Of a DNA stretch of 64,000 nucleotides, positions 8,136 through 17,202 are shown piece after piece (the first letter of the stretch is position 1; each line of letters begins with the position of its first letter). The notes under the pieces were generated by a model. That model was given only the letters and a program-made list of their open reading frames with translations. It was not told the origin of the DNA and made no database searches. The translations under genes were made by a program, and so were the position numbers. The DNA comes from Geobacter sp. UBA698 (GTDB lineage: Bacteria > Desulfobacterota > Desulfuromonadia > Geobacterales > Pseudopelobacteraceae), in contig DBMM01000118.1 of assembly GCA_002298925.1 (NCBI GenBank), positions 60,673 through 124,672 of the forward strand, in the 5' to 3' direction.

Positions 8136-8590
8136 CTAGCTGGCAGCTATGCTGAGTAATCTGGCCGCGTTCGCAAGCATCCCGTCCGGCATTCCCAGGG
8201 CCAGTTTCATGGCCACATCCCGGTCCCAGGGTTTTTCTCCCGCAGCGCTCTCGCCAGGCTGCGCGGTAACAGGCGGTAGGCGTGGAACCAGGGGGAGGTG
8301 ATGCCGCTATTCACGATGGGCATATCCGTACGGTACAGCAGGCGGCCATACAGATGCTTATTGCGCAGCAGGCGCGGCAGATGCCCCAGCCGGTTGAGTT
8401 GGGGCAGGCTGGAAATGTCAGCGTAAAGGTTGGGGAATTCGTCAAACAGCGACAGGATCCGCCGGAAATTAGCCTCGCCGTTGCTGAGTCCGTTACTGGC
8501 GGCATGGGCCGCGATCACCGTCACCCCCAGCGAGAGCGGCAGGTGCAGGCGCAGCGTATCCGCCGGCTTGGCGCCGGTTGTATTCAGTCC
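8136..8590 (-). pseudogene. C-terminal remnant of an amidohydrolase, frameshifted
   Basis: Downstream of the patatin gene a reading frame encodes TLRLHLPLSLGVTVIAAHAAS, FDEFPNLYADISSL and YRTDMPIVNSGITSPWF. These are typical of the C-terminal half of TIM-barrel metal-dependent hydrolases (amidohydrolase_2 type). No N-terminal half is present. Near 8230 a single missing base in a CCC/TGG context shifts the frame: the current frame ends at 8207, while the +1 frame continues with WDRDVAMKLALGMPDGML and stops at 8136. Truncation plus frameshift make this a clear pseudogene. It was probably the last gene of the sigma/anti-sigma/MFS/patatin operon. Confidence 0.8.
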
Positions 8591-8594
8591 ATCG

Positions 8595-9491
8595 TCACCG
8601 CGTCAGGCGCCCCTGCTGGCGTAACTTGTCCAGCATTGCGCTGATAGCCGGCATGGCGGCCCAGGCCGCCTTTTCACCTTCCATGATCGCCTCGTTGCGG
8701 AATTTGAAGTCTCCCGCCCCGACAAAACCGACCTGTGGTTTAATGACCACATCGGCCTGACTGATCGGTATGCGTGAAATTTTGTTGTACATGATTTCCA
8801 CGGATTTCATGATGGTTTCCATGGTGCTGGTGGGGACGGAACTGTCGATGTTGGACGTAATGTCCACGGCAATCACCAGGTCGGCGCCATATTGCCTGGC
8901 GATATCCACGGCCAGGGGATTGACTACACCGCCGTCAACGAAACTCGTTCCGGAAAATCTGACCGGCTGAAAAACACCCGGTACGGCGCAGCTGGCCTGG
9001 ACTGCCAAGCCGGAGTTGCCGTTTTTGAAGGTAACCCCCGCCCCGGTCTTGATATCGGTGGCAACGGCGTAAAACGGGATCCTGAACTTTTCGATGGGGG
9101 TATTGCGGACTTTACCGTTGATGAAATCCCGCAGTCGTTCGCCTTTGAGAAAGCCGTTGTCCGGCAGGGTCACTTCGGCCACATCGCTCCTGTCCATGGA
9201 CAGGGCTATTTTTTGCAGGGCAAAGGCGTCGTAGCCGTAAGCATACAGGCTGCCGACAAAGCTGCCCGAACTGGTACCCACGATCATGTGAATGGGAACC
9301 TTCTGCGCTTCCAGTACTTTCAGAACCCCGACATGGGCAAAACCCTTCGCAGCGCCGGCACCGAGCACTACGGCGATTTTAGCCGGTTTTGACGTCACGG
9401 CGGGCGGCGGGGGCGTGAACATCGCGCAGCCGGTCAGCCCTAAACAGAGGTAAATGGCGGTCAACAGTCCTGATCTGATGATAGTTTTCAT
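8595..9491 (-). CDS. patatin-like phospholipase, lipoprotein
   Basis: 298 residues from the ATG at 9491, which overlaps the stop of the MFS gene as ATGA. The signal peptide ends in LTGC (Cys ~22), predicting a lipidated envelope protein. The patatin domain follows: oxyanion-hole GAGAAKGF (~45-51), the nucleophile elbow GTSSG (Ser ~74) and the DGG motif containing the catalytic Asp (~186). It should be a serine lipid acyl hydrolase of the RssA/YchK kind. Being co-transcribed with an ECF sigma/anti-sigma pair suggests induction by envelope stress (inference). Confidence 0.88.
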   Translation of the reverse strand: MKTIIRSGLLTAIYLCLGLTGCAMFTPPPPAVTSKPAKIAVVLGAGAAKGFAHVGVLKVLEAQKVPIHMIVGTSSGSFVGSLYAYGYDAFALQKIALSMDRSDVAEVTLPDNGFLKGERLRDFINGKVRNTPIEKFRIPFYAVATDIKTGAGVTFKNGNSGLAVQASCAVPGVFQPVRFSGTSFVDGGVVNPLAVDIARQYGADLVIAVDITSNIDSSVPTSTMETIMKSVEIMYNKISRIPISQADVVIKPQVGFVGAGDFKFRNEAIMEGEKAAWAAMPAISAMLDKLRQQGRLTR

Positions 9492-10717
9492 GGAGCCTCC
9501 GAACATGGTTTGGGCAAGGACAGGGCGAACAGCGCTGCCGATGAGGTGATCAATCCGGCCAGCAGATAGGCGTTGCTGAAGCCGCCGTACGTTTTTCCGA
9601 TGATGCCGGCCAAAGCCGGGCCGACCGTCTGGCCGGCGGCAAAAAAGATGGTGACGGTGGCAAAGGCGCCGGCTGCCCGCGAGACGCCCAGATAATCCCC
9701 TACGGCTGCGGCCATGATGGCCGGAATGGCGAAGACGGCCGAGCCGTAAAGAACGATGGATACCATCAGCCCGCTCGTGCCCGGCTTGAGGCCGGCCAGC
9801 AGGTAGGCGGCGGTCTGGATGGCGAAGACCAGGGCCAGGCCGTAGCTGCGGCCTATGCGGTCCGAGAGGGTGCCGAAGACTACGCCGGAGAAGAGGCTGA
9901 AGAAACCGGTCCAGGACCAGTACAGTCCTGCCTTTGCTTCGCTGAAGCCGTAGTCGCGCACCATGCTGGTGACGATGAAGGTGCCGTAGATCATGAAGGT
10001 TGCGCCGAATGCCAGGTACAACAGGCCTAGCCGCACCATCAGGGCACCATCCCCTTTGCGTTCATGGTGCAACGGTTGATTAGCGGGAAGCGGCAGGGGA
10101 CGGCCGACCGGCTCCAGCCCCACCTCCGCCGGGTGGTTGCGAATCAGCCAGGCTGCCAGGATCGTCACCAGCAGGGATGTGACGGCCAGCAGCAGCCAGC
10201 CGGCCCTCCAGCCGCTGGTACCGAAGCTGCGGTTGAGGACCGGGATCAGCACACCGGCCAGCATGATGGCAGCGCCGTTACCGGCGATTATCAGGCCGGC
10301 GGCTTTGCCGCGCTGCTCACTGCGAAACCAGTGGCTGATCAGAACCATGGTGGGGATGTTGGCGAAGCCGGTGCCCATTCCCACCAGGAAATAGAGGCTT
10401 AGCGGCAGGAAAAAACCGTGGCTGGCGCTGATGCCGAACAGTGCCGGCGTGATCAGGGCCAGCCCGCCAAAGATGACGGTTCGCGGGTGATGGCGGCGGA
10501 TCAGGGGTGGTGCCAGGATCACCGCCAGCAGGTAGCCGCAGAAATTGCCGGTGCCGATGAAACCCATGCGGTCGTCGGAAAGCCCCAGGCCGGCCTGCAT
10601 GGAAGGGAGCAGCATGGTGTAGGCGTAACGTCCCAGACCGATGCAGGCGAAGATGATCAGAAAGCCGATGGCTACGATCATCCAGCCGTAATGGATGCTG
10701 CGCAGGCGGGTCACCAT
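9488..10717 (-). CDS. MFS transporter, YbfB/YjiJ-like
   Basis: 409 residues with about 12 hydrophobic segments and no signal peptide. The N-terminus HYGWMIVAIGFLIIFACIGLGRYAYTMLLPSM resembles YbfB/YjiJ-family major facilitator proteins. Loop 2-3 and the central hydrophilic region (~195-215) are in the expected places. The substrate cannot be inferred. The start overlaps the anti-sigma gene by seven bases and the end overlaps the patatin gene, so translation is probably coupled. Confidence 0.8.
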   Translation of the reverse strand: MVTRLRSIHYGWMIVAIGFLIIFACIGLGRYAYTMLLPSMQAGLGLSDDRMGFIGTGNFCGYLLAVILAPPLIRRHHPRTVIFGGLALITPALFGISASHGFFLPLSLYFLVGMGTGFANIPTMVLISHWFRSEQRGKAAGLIIAGNGAAIMLAGVLIPVLNRSFGTSGWRAGWLLLAVTSLLVTILAAWLIRNHPAEVGLEPVGRPLPLPANQPLHHERKGDGALMVRLGLLYLAFGATFMIYGTFIVTSMVRDYGFSEAKAGLYWSWTGFFSLFSGVVFGTLSDRIGRSYGLALVFAIQTAAYLLAGLKPGTSGLMVSIVLYGSAVFAIPAIMAAAVGDYLGVSRAAGAFATVTIFFAAGQTVGPALAGIIGKTYGGFSNAYLLAGLITSSAALFALSLPKPCSEAP

Positions 10718-11736
10718 TGGACAGAGACCTCCACTTCCCGCAAGCCGGCCGGCGGGGTGGGGCGCTCCCTGATCCTGGCCAGTCGTTCCAGGCGCCCCAG
10801 CAGTTCGCCCATGCGCGCCGCCGGGATGCGGGCCTTGATGCGATGCCTCTGCAGTTCGCTCTCATCGCTGATGGTTCCGCCGGAACTGATGAGCGCTTCG
10901 CGAATTGCGCCGGGCGCTGCAGACGGATCGGTCATCTCCAGCTGGACCGTCATCTGCGGCAGTAACAGCCCAGAAGGTGCCACGGCTGCCCGGTTAGGCG
11001 GTGCCGCTGACAGGGATTCCGCTTCTTTGCGCAGGCCGCCTTTGGCAGCCTTCCTTTTTGTTTTCGAAACGATCTCCCGGTGGCGGTCATATGAATCTGC
11101 AGCAGGCTCCGCTTTCATCGCTTCAATTCCGTTGCCGGCAGCGGGTGTGCTGGACTCTTCTCTGGGGGCGGGCGGGGCCGGCACATGGGGCGCTGGTGCC
11201 AGAGGGACAGCCTGGGGTGGCCGGGCAACTGGCTGTTCTGCCGCTTTCGGGACAACCGGTGGTGCTGGATTTGGCTGTGGTCTCAGAGCGGAAGCCGGCT
11301 CACGCCTTCCACTTCCGTACTGTTCCTGAATCGGCAGCGGTTGAGCCGGAATATCCTGAAGCTGTCGCTCCGCGGGCTGCTTCAGTTCGGTCTGCACGCT
11401 GCGAGAGACATAGTAGCCGGTGACGCAGACCAACAGCAGCGCCATCGCTTCCAGCGGCAGCTTGATGTGCAGCGGGAAAAACAGGCGCTGCAGCCAGCTC
11501 TGCTTCCGCGCCTGCTGCTCCTTCACTCGGGCCATGACCCGTGCCGTCAGCCAGGGGGGCGGTTCTACCTCGGGGGACGTACGGATCAGTTGCAGAGCGG
11601 TCTTCAGGTCGGCCAGCTCACTGCGGCATGCGGCGCATGTTTCCAGGTGCTGTTCCACCCGGGCAGTGCCGGCAGGATCAAGATCCCGGCTGCAGTAGGC
11701 AGAAAGTAGTTTACGGATATCTTCGTGATCGCTCAT
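10711..11736 (-). CDS. anti-sigma factor with zinc-binding ZAS domain
   Basis: 341 residues from the ATG at 11736, overlapping the sigma-factor stop as ATGA. Residues ~25-40 contain HLETCAAC, the HxxxCxxC zinc motif of ZAS anti-sigma factors. A single transmembrane segment (LPLEAMALLLVCVTGYYV) lies near residue 115. The rest is a Pro/Ala/Gln-rich linker and a periplasmic domain with alpha-beta character (VQLEMTDPSAAPGAIREAL, GTISDESELQRHRIKARIP). It should hold the adjacent ECF sigma factor at the membrane until a signal releases it. The signal is unknown. Confidence 0.85.
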   Translation of the reverse strand: MSDHEDIRKLLSAYCSRDLDPAGTARVEQHLETCAACRSELADLKTALQLIRTSPEVEPPPWLTARVMARVKEQQARKQSWLQRLFFPLHIKLPLEAMALLLVCVTGYYVSRSVQTELKQPAERQLQDIPAQPLPIQEQYGSGRREPASALRPQPNPAPPVVPKAAEQPVARPPQAVPLAPAPHVPAPPAPREESSTPAAGNGIEAMKAEPAADSYDRHREIVSKTKRKAAKGGLRKEAESLSAAPPNRAAVAPSGLLLPQMTVQLEMTDPSAAPGAIREALISSGGTISDESELQRHRIKARIPAARMGELLGRLERLARIRERPTPPAGLREVEVSVQW

Positions 11737-12344
11737 GGCAGCCCCGCCGCTTTCTTCAGACAATCCTTGACCGCATCCCGTGCCCTGAACAGCCGGGACT
11801 TGACGGTTCCATCCCGCAGTTTCAATGCCGCAGCGACCTGTTCATAGGACATCTCCTGCATGTCGCGCAGTACGAGCACCTCGCGAAATTCCGGAGTAAG
11901 GGCATCTATGCAGCGCCGCAGCGACATCCTCAGTTCGGCTTCTTCCATCCGTTCCAGCACCGAGGGTGCTTCGCAAGGCGGGTCAGGCGGGTCGTCGCCA
12001 TCGCCGCCGGCAATCGGCGCGTTCAGCGAATAGGCCTCGCGCCGATCGCGCTGCTGCATCTGCTGCCGGCGATTGCGGGACAGGTTGACCACGATGGCGG
12101 TCAGCCAGGTGGACAGCTTGGCATCGCCCCTGAAATCGGCGATCTTCTGCCAGGCGGCCAGGAACGAGTCCTGGACGATGTCACAGGCATCCTCGTACAC
12201 GCCGGTCATGCGAAAGGCCACGTTCAGCAGCAGGCGCTGGTGGCGTTGTACCAGGCACTCGAAGGCGGCCAGATCCCCATTTCGGCAGGCTTGGGCCAGT
12301 GCGGCGTCGTCGTCGGCGGAGCTATAGGGGCGTTGGTGGCCCAT
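11733..12344 (-). CDS. ECF-type RNA polymerase sigma factor
   Basis: 203 residues. Region 2 is recognisable in AFECLVQRHQRLLLNVAFRM, DACDIVQDSFLAAWQ and FRGDAKLSTWLTAIVVNL (residues ~25-95). Region 4 is at ~140-195 (ALTPEFREVLVLRDMQEMS, YEQVAAALKLRDGTVKSRL). These are the -10 and -35 recognition helices of the RpoE-like group. It heads an operon with its anti-sigma factor, an MFS transporter, a patatin lipoprotein and a dead amidohydrolase, and probably regulates its own promoter in the 12345-12560 interval. Confidence 0.92.
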   Translation of the reverse strand: MGHQRPYSSADDDAALAQACRNGDLAAFECLVQRHQRLLLNVAFRMTGVYEDACDIVQDSFLAAWQKIADFRGDAKLSTWLTAIVVNLSRNRRQQMQQRDRREAYSLNAPIAGGDGDDPPDPPCEAPSVLERMEEAELRMSLRRCIDALTPEFREVLVLRDMQEMSYEQVAAALKLRDGTVKSRLFRARDAVKDCLKKAAGLP

Positions 12345-12567
12345 GGCTAATGGGACAGCACGTCAGGACAAAAAGTTCCCGCCGACGTGCAGTCCAAGCT
12401 GGCAATCATCATGTGTGCGTCCCTGTCAGGAATTGCCGGATATGCTGTCCGGATGCTAAAATACACAACCTGGCACCACTTAACAATGTTTGAATACATG
12501 CCAAAAATCGGTTGCCTTGACCTTTCATTCGTAGCATAAAGGCTGTTCACCGGACCCTTGCGTCCGG

Positions 12568-12697
12568 CTTATTCCAATTCCATATCAATGTCCTATCTTC
12601 GTTGGCTCGTATTCGGCTCCACAACGTACTGTCTGTACGCCTGCGTCGCCTCAATCCTTGCCGCCTGATATCATTCTTGATCCGGAATCGGAATTAC
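12568..12697. mobile_element. MITE-like repeat with 20-base terminal inverted repeats (copy 1)
   Basis: A 130-base element. Its left end (12568-12587) resembles GTAATTCCAATTCCATATCA and its right end (12678-12697) is the imperfect reverse complement. The interior contains CTTCGTTGG, TCGGCTCC and GTCGCCTCAATCCT blocks shared with the copy at 58983-59113. An internal hairpin CGTAC-TGTCT-GTACG lies at 12625-12639. It ends eight bases before the glnD ribosome-binding site, so it forms part of the glnD leader. No transposase is encoded. Confidence 0.85.
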
Positions 12698-12714
12698 GTG
12701 CTGTAGGAGGCAAC

Positions 12715-15426
12715 ATGCAATTCTTTATCGATCCATATTTCCCCGATGACATCCATGCCATCGGCGATGCGGGCATGGCGAGTTTCGAGCAGAAACGCCC
12801 GCTGTACCTGTCGGGCTGCAAGAGTTTTCTCAGTTATTACCGCGAAGAAATCAGAAATCTGCATGCAGCCGGTGCATCCGGCAGCGAAGTGACCCACTTG
12901 ATCTGCGATATGACCGACGAGCTCATCAATAAGCTGTTCCTCTCGATCATCGATGATATCGACAGCAGCCGTGAACTCATGGAGCATATCACCCTGGCGG
13001 CGGTCGGCGGTTATGGCCGGGGGGAGCTGAACCCCTTTTCCGACATCGATATCATGTTCCTGCATGCCGGCAGCATCCCGGTTGCAAAAGTGGAGGATGT
13101 TGCCCAGAAGCTGCTCTATTTCCTGTGGGATATGCGCCTGGACGTGGGCTATTCGGTGCGGGTGATCGCCGACTGCGTCGAGATGGCTGCCGCGGACTCC
13201 ACGGTCAAGACCGCTCTGATGGATGTTCGCTTTCTGAATGGCAGCCGCTCCCTGTACGCAACCCTGCACAAGGTCGTCTTCACCCAGATTCTGCCGAAAT
13301 CCAGCGACAAGTTCATCAAGGCAAAAATGGCCGACCTGAAAGTGCGTCGCGAAAAGTACGGTTCGACCGTCTACCTGCTGGAGCCGAACCTGAAGGAAGG
13401 GGAGGGTGGACTGCGGGACCTGCAGACCGCCATGTGGGTGGCGCGGGTCAAGTACAAGTTCGACAGCCCCAAGGAGCTGATCATAAAAGGGGTTCTGACC
13501 GAAGAAGAACTGGACGGTTATCATGCCGCCCTGGACTACCTTTGGCGCATCCGCAACGAACTGCACTATTTCAGCGGCCGCAAGAATGACCAGCTGACCT
13601 TCGATGCCCAGGTGCACCTGGCCGGATTCTTCGGCTACCAGGACCATGACCGGGTATTGGCGGTGGAAGACTTCATGCGGGATTACTATCGTCAGGCCAA
13701 TCGGGTCGAACATTTCGCATCCAGCCTGGTGTCGCGCTGTGTCTGGCGGGACGAGGGGGCTCTCAAGATTCTCGGCTATTTCGTCCGGCGCCCGGTCGGC
13801 GATGGCTGCTTTGTCCTCAAGGGTGAACTGATCGTTCCTGATGAAACCGTGGTGGCGAAGAATCCGGTCGTGCTGATGCGGATTTTCGAGTATGCCCAGA
13901 AACATCGCGTCACCCTCAATGTCCGCGTCAAGGGCCTGGTTCGCAAGAACCTGCACCTGGTCAATGACAAATTCCGCCGCAATCGCGAGGTCCAGCAATC
14001 CTTTATGAACATCCTGCGGGCCACCCGGGATGTTGCCGAAACGCTCCGCCTGATGCACCACCTGGAGCTGCTCAACCGCTTCATACCCGAGATGGAGCAT
14101 ATCTATTGCAAGGTGCAGCACGACATCTACCATATCTACACGGTGGACATTCATACCCTGTTTGCCGTGGAACAGACCGAGCGGATGCTGAACGGAGAGC
14201 TGAAAGATGTCGTTCCCTTTGCGTGCGAGATCGCCGCCCAGGTCGGCAAGCCGGAGCTGTTGATCCTGGCGGTCCTGTTCCATGATATCGGCAAGGGGTG
14301 CGGCGGGAGTCACGCCGAAAAGGGCGCCGCCATGATTCCGACCATGGCCCGTCGCATGGGGCTATCCAAGGAGGACAGCGAACGGCTGGCTTTCCTGGTG
14401 CGGCAGCACCTTCTCTTCGCCCACATCTCCCAGCGCCGCGACCTTAACGACGAAAAGATGATCATCCAGTTTGCCCGCCAGATGGAGACCAGCGAGAACC
14501 TGAAAATGCTTTACCTACTGACCGTGGCTGATGTCAGGGCGGTGGGCTCCGATGTCTGGACTACCTGGAAGGCGCTGCTCTTTCAGGAACTGTACGAAAA
14601 GGCCTTCAATGTCCTCGAGCGGGGTGACTTCCGCCTGGAAGCCAGCAGTGACCGGGTCAAGAAAGTCATCCGCAAGGTGGCCGATTTCCTGGAAGGGGAC
14701 TTCCCCGCTGCGACCGTCCAGACGGAGCTCAAGGCGATGCCGGTACGGCTGCTGCTCTCCAACAACATCCCGCTGATCGCTGACCATACGCGTCTGCTGA
14801 TCGGCCTGGAACAGACCGATATCCTCATGAAGGTCGTTCACCGCCAGGAGAGCGGCTATTCGGAGTTCACCATCTGCACGCCGGATATGCCGGGCCTGTT
14901 CTCGCGCATCACCGGTGTCATGGCCGCCAACGGGGTCAACATCCTGGGGGCTCAGATCAACACCAGCCGTAACGGCAAAGTGCTGGACATCCTGCAGGTC
15001 AACTCGCCCCAGGGCATGGTCATCGTAGATGAGCAGCGCTGGCAGAAGGTGGAGAACGATATGCGCAGTGTGATCCACGGCGAGATCGCCGTGGACACCC
15101 TGGTGGCGAAACGCCATCGCCCCATGTTGCTGACATCGCGCCCGACCCCCCGCTTTCCCACCAGGGTCGAGTTCGACAACGAAGTCTCCGAAGGTTACAC
15201 CGTCATCGACATCTATGCCCATGACAAGGTCGGCCTGCTCTACCTGATCACCAGTACCCTGACCCAGCTGGGGCTCTATATCGGGGTCTCCAAGATCTCC
15301 ACCAAGGTTGACCAGGTGGCCGACGTCTTCTACGTGCGGGATATCTTCGGCCACAAGATCACGGCAGAGGAGAGGCTGGATGAGATCAGCAACCGCCTGA
15401 AAACGGCGATCGAGGAGTGGACGTGA
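12715..15426 (+). CDS. glnD: [protein-PII] uridylyltransferase / uridylyl-removing enzyme
   Basis: 904 residues. Start chosen at 12715, five bases after AGGAGG; upstream in-frame codons lie in the repeat element. The protein uridylylates PII when glutamine is low and removes UMP when it is high, thereby setting glutamine synthetase activity and nitrogen-gene expression. Visible domains: nucleotidyltransferase with GGYGRGELNPFSDIDI (~97-112), an HD hydrolase domain (HDIGKG ~522), and two C-terminal ACT domains (PDMPGLFSRITGVMA ~720; HDKVGLLYLITSTL ~833) that sense glutamine. Length and order match GlnD exactly. No glnB gene is nearby. Confidence 0.96.
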   Translation: MQFFIDPYFPDDIHAIGDAGMASFEQKRPLYLSGCKSFLSYYREEIRNLHAAGASGSEVTHLICDMTDELINKLFLSIIDDIDSSRELMEHITLAAVGGYGRGELNPFSDIDIMFLHAGSIPVAKVEDVAQKLLYFLWDMRLDVGYSVRVIADCVEMAAADSTVKTALMDVRFLNGSRSLYATLHKVVFTQILPKSSDKFIKAKMADLKVRREKYGSTVYLLEPNLKEGEGGLRDLQTAMWVARVKYKFDSPKELIIKGVLTEEELDGYHAALDYLWRIRNELHYFSGRKNDQLTFDAQVHLAGFFGYQDHDRVLAVEDFMRDYYRQANRVEHFASSLVSRCVWRDEGALKILGYFVRRPVGDGCFVLKGELIVPDETVVAKNPVVLMRIFEYAQKHRVTLNVRVKGLVRKNLHLVNDKFRRNREVQQSFMNILRATRDVAETLRLMHHLELLNRFIPEMEHIYCKVQHDIYHIYTVDIHTLFAVEQTERMLNGELKDVVPFACEIAAQVGKPELLILAVLFHDIGKGCGGSHAEKGAAMIPTMARRMGLSKEDSERLAFLVRQHLLFAHISQRRDLNDEKMIIQFARQMETSENLKMLYLLTVADVRAVGSDVWTTWKALLFQELYEKAFNVLERGDFRLEASSDRVKKVIRKVADFLEGDFPAATVQTELKAMPVRLLLSNNIPLIADHTRLLIGLEQTDILMKVVHRQESGYSEFTICTPDMPGLFSRITGVMAANGVNILGAQINTSRNGKVLDILQVNSPQGMVIVDEQRWQKVENDMRSVIHGEIAVDTLVAKRHRPMLLTSRPTPRFPTRVEFDNEVSEGYTVIDIYAHDKVGLLYLITSTLTQLGLYIGVSKISTKVDQVADVFYVRDIFGHKITAEERLDEISNRLKTAIEEWT

Positions 15427-15519
15427 GGTGTCAATGGCACGGAAAAAGAGACGCTTTGCCGCATGGGTGGCGGAACAGTCAGTTGGAAAGTTTGTGTTTA
15501 GCTGTCGACGAGGCCACCA

Positions 15520-17160
15520 ATGATTAAGCTTCTCATCGAAAATCCCCTGATTCTTCTGTTCCTGGTCGCCGCCATCGGCTATCCACTCGGCCACCTTCGG
15601 GTTTTCGGCAGCTGTCTCGGCGTTGCTGCAGTCCTCTTCGTCGGCCTGGCCATCGGCTCCCTCCATCCTGACCTGAAATTGCCGGAAATCATCTACATCC
15701 TGGGGCTGGCGCTTTTCGTCTACACGGTCGGCCTCTCCAGCGGTCCATCCTTTACCGCGTCGCTGCTGCGCGAAGGGGTGCGCAACAACGTCCTGGTGCT
15801 CGCTGTTCTGATCGGCGCGGCCGGTCTTACCCTGGTTGTGCAGAAGATTTTTCACCTGAAAACCACCCTGACCGTGGGCATGTTTGCCGGAAGCTTCACC
15901 AATACGCCGGCTTTGGCCGGAGCCCTGGAGACCATTAAACATCTGGCGCCCAAAGAAACCCTCTCCCAGCTCCTTTCCGAACCGGTGGTCGGCTATTCCA
16001 TCGCCTACCCGATGGGGGTGGTCGGCGTGGTTTTTGCCATCTCACTGACACAGCGCATCTGGAAGACGGATTATGCCCAGGAGGCCAAGTCACTGCGCAT
16101 GTTCGGTGCATTGAACGAGACACTCCATGTCCGTACCGTTCTGATTACCAGCCAGGAGGCGTTGAACGTCACCATCGGGGAGTTGGGCAACCGGCCGGAC
16201 TGGCACGTCATGTTCAGCCGGATCAAGCGTCAGGGACATTTCCTGATGGCCAATCCAGCGGCCCGATTCGAGCTGGATGACCAGGTTGCGGTGGTCGGCG
16301 CCAGCGATGATCTGGAACTGGTTACCCGTTTTCTGGGGGATCAAAGCCCGGAGGATATCCAGTACGAACGGAGTGAATTCGATACCCGCCGCATCTTTGT
16401 CTCCAATCAGGAGGTGGTCGGACGGAAACTGAAGGATCTGCATCTGAGTGAGCTGCATGGCGCCATGGTCACCAGGGTCAGGCGCGGTGATGACGACTTT
16501 CTTCCCCATGGCGACATGTCCCTGGAGCTGGGGGACCGGGTGCGGGTTCTGGCCCCGCGGGAGCATATGGGCGAGATATCCGACTTTTTCGGGGATTCAT
16601 ACCGTGCGGTCAGCGAGGTGGACATCCTCACGTTCAGTTTCGGCCTGGCCCTGGGGCTGCTGCTTGGCAGTATTCCGATCCCGCTGCCCGGCGGCATCAC
16701 CTTCAAGCTCGGTTTTGCGGGGGGACCGCTGATTGTCGCGCTGATACTGGGAACTGTCGGCAGAACCGGCAAGCTGGTCTGGACACTGCCCTACAGCGCC
16801 AACATGACTTTGCGCCAGATCGGACTGGTTTTCTTCCTGGCAGGAATCGGCACGCGGGCCGGATACGGCTTCCTTTCCATCTTCACGAATGGCGGCGGCA
16901 TTACTGTTTTTGCGGTTGGTGCCGCCTTGACCTTCACGGCTGCGGCGCTGACCCTCTGGATCGGACACCGTTTGATGCGTATCCCGATGGGGCTGCTGAT
17001 CGGAATAACAGCCGGTCTGTTTACTCAGCCCGCCGTGCTCGGTTATGCGCTGGAGCAGACCGACAACGATCTCCCCAATGTCGGCTATGCCTCGGTCTAC
17101 CCGGTTGCCATGATCGCCAAGATTCTTCTGGTACAGGCGTTACTGTCAGGCACATTGTAA
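15520..17160 (+). CDS. AspT/YidE/YbjL-type transporter with two TrkA-C domains
   Basis: 546 residues. Two membrane halves of about five segments each (~1-170 and ~365-546) flank a cytoplasmic middle containing two TrkA-C-like domains (~205-275 and ~285-360, e.g. VGRKLKDLHLSELHGAMVTRV and GDRVRVLAPREHMGEI). This layout is that of the AspT/YidE duplication family; characterised members exchange aspartate for alanine, but many are orphan transporters. The RCK-like domains suggest gating by a small ligand. It lies 93 bases after glnD and immediately before xerD, in the same direction. Confidence 0.85.
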   Translation: MIKLLIENPLILLFLVAAIGYPLGHLRVFGSCLGVAAVLFVGLAIGSLHPDLKLPEIIYILGLALFVYTVGLSSGPSFTASLLREGVRNNVLVLAVLIGAAGLTLVVQKIFHLKTTLTVGMFAGSFTNTPALAGALETIKHLAPKETLSQLLSEPVVGYSIAYPMGVVGVVFAISLTQRIWKTDYAQEAKSLRMFGALNETLHVRTVLITSQEALNVTIGELGNRPDWHVMFSRIKRQGHFLMANPAARFELDDQVAVVGASDDLELVTRFLGDQSPEDIQYERSEFDTRRIFVSNQEVVGRKLKDLHLSELHGAMVTRVRRGDDDFLPHGDMSLELGDRVRVLAPREHMGEISDFFGDSYRAVSEVDILTFSFGLALGLLLGSIPIPLPGGITFKLGFAGGPLIVALILGTVGRTGKLVWTLPYSANMTLRQIGLVFFLAGIGTRAGYGFLSIFTNGGGITVFAVGAALTFTAAALTLWIGHRLMRIPMGLLIGITAGLFTQPAVLGYALEQTDNDLPNVGYASVYPVAMIAKILLVQALLSGTL

Positions 17161-17202
17161 CCATTGCGGATCGAACAATCACCGACAGGACAAACCAGCA
17201 GC

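Noticed and set aside
12694..15942. Two long minus-strand frames (539 and 475 codons) opposite glnD
   Set aside because: They are antisense shadows of a high-GC gene: glnD shows all family motifs, and the shadow proteins have odd composition (Q, H and V rich) and no recognisable domain.
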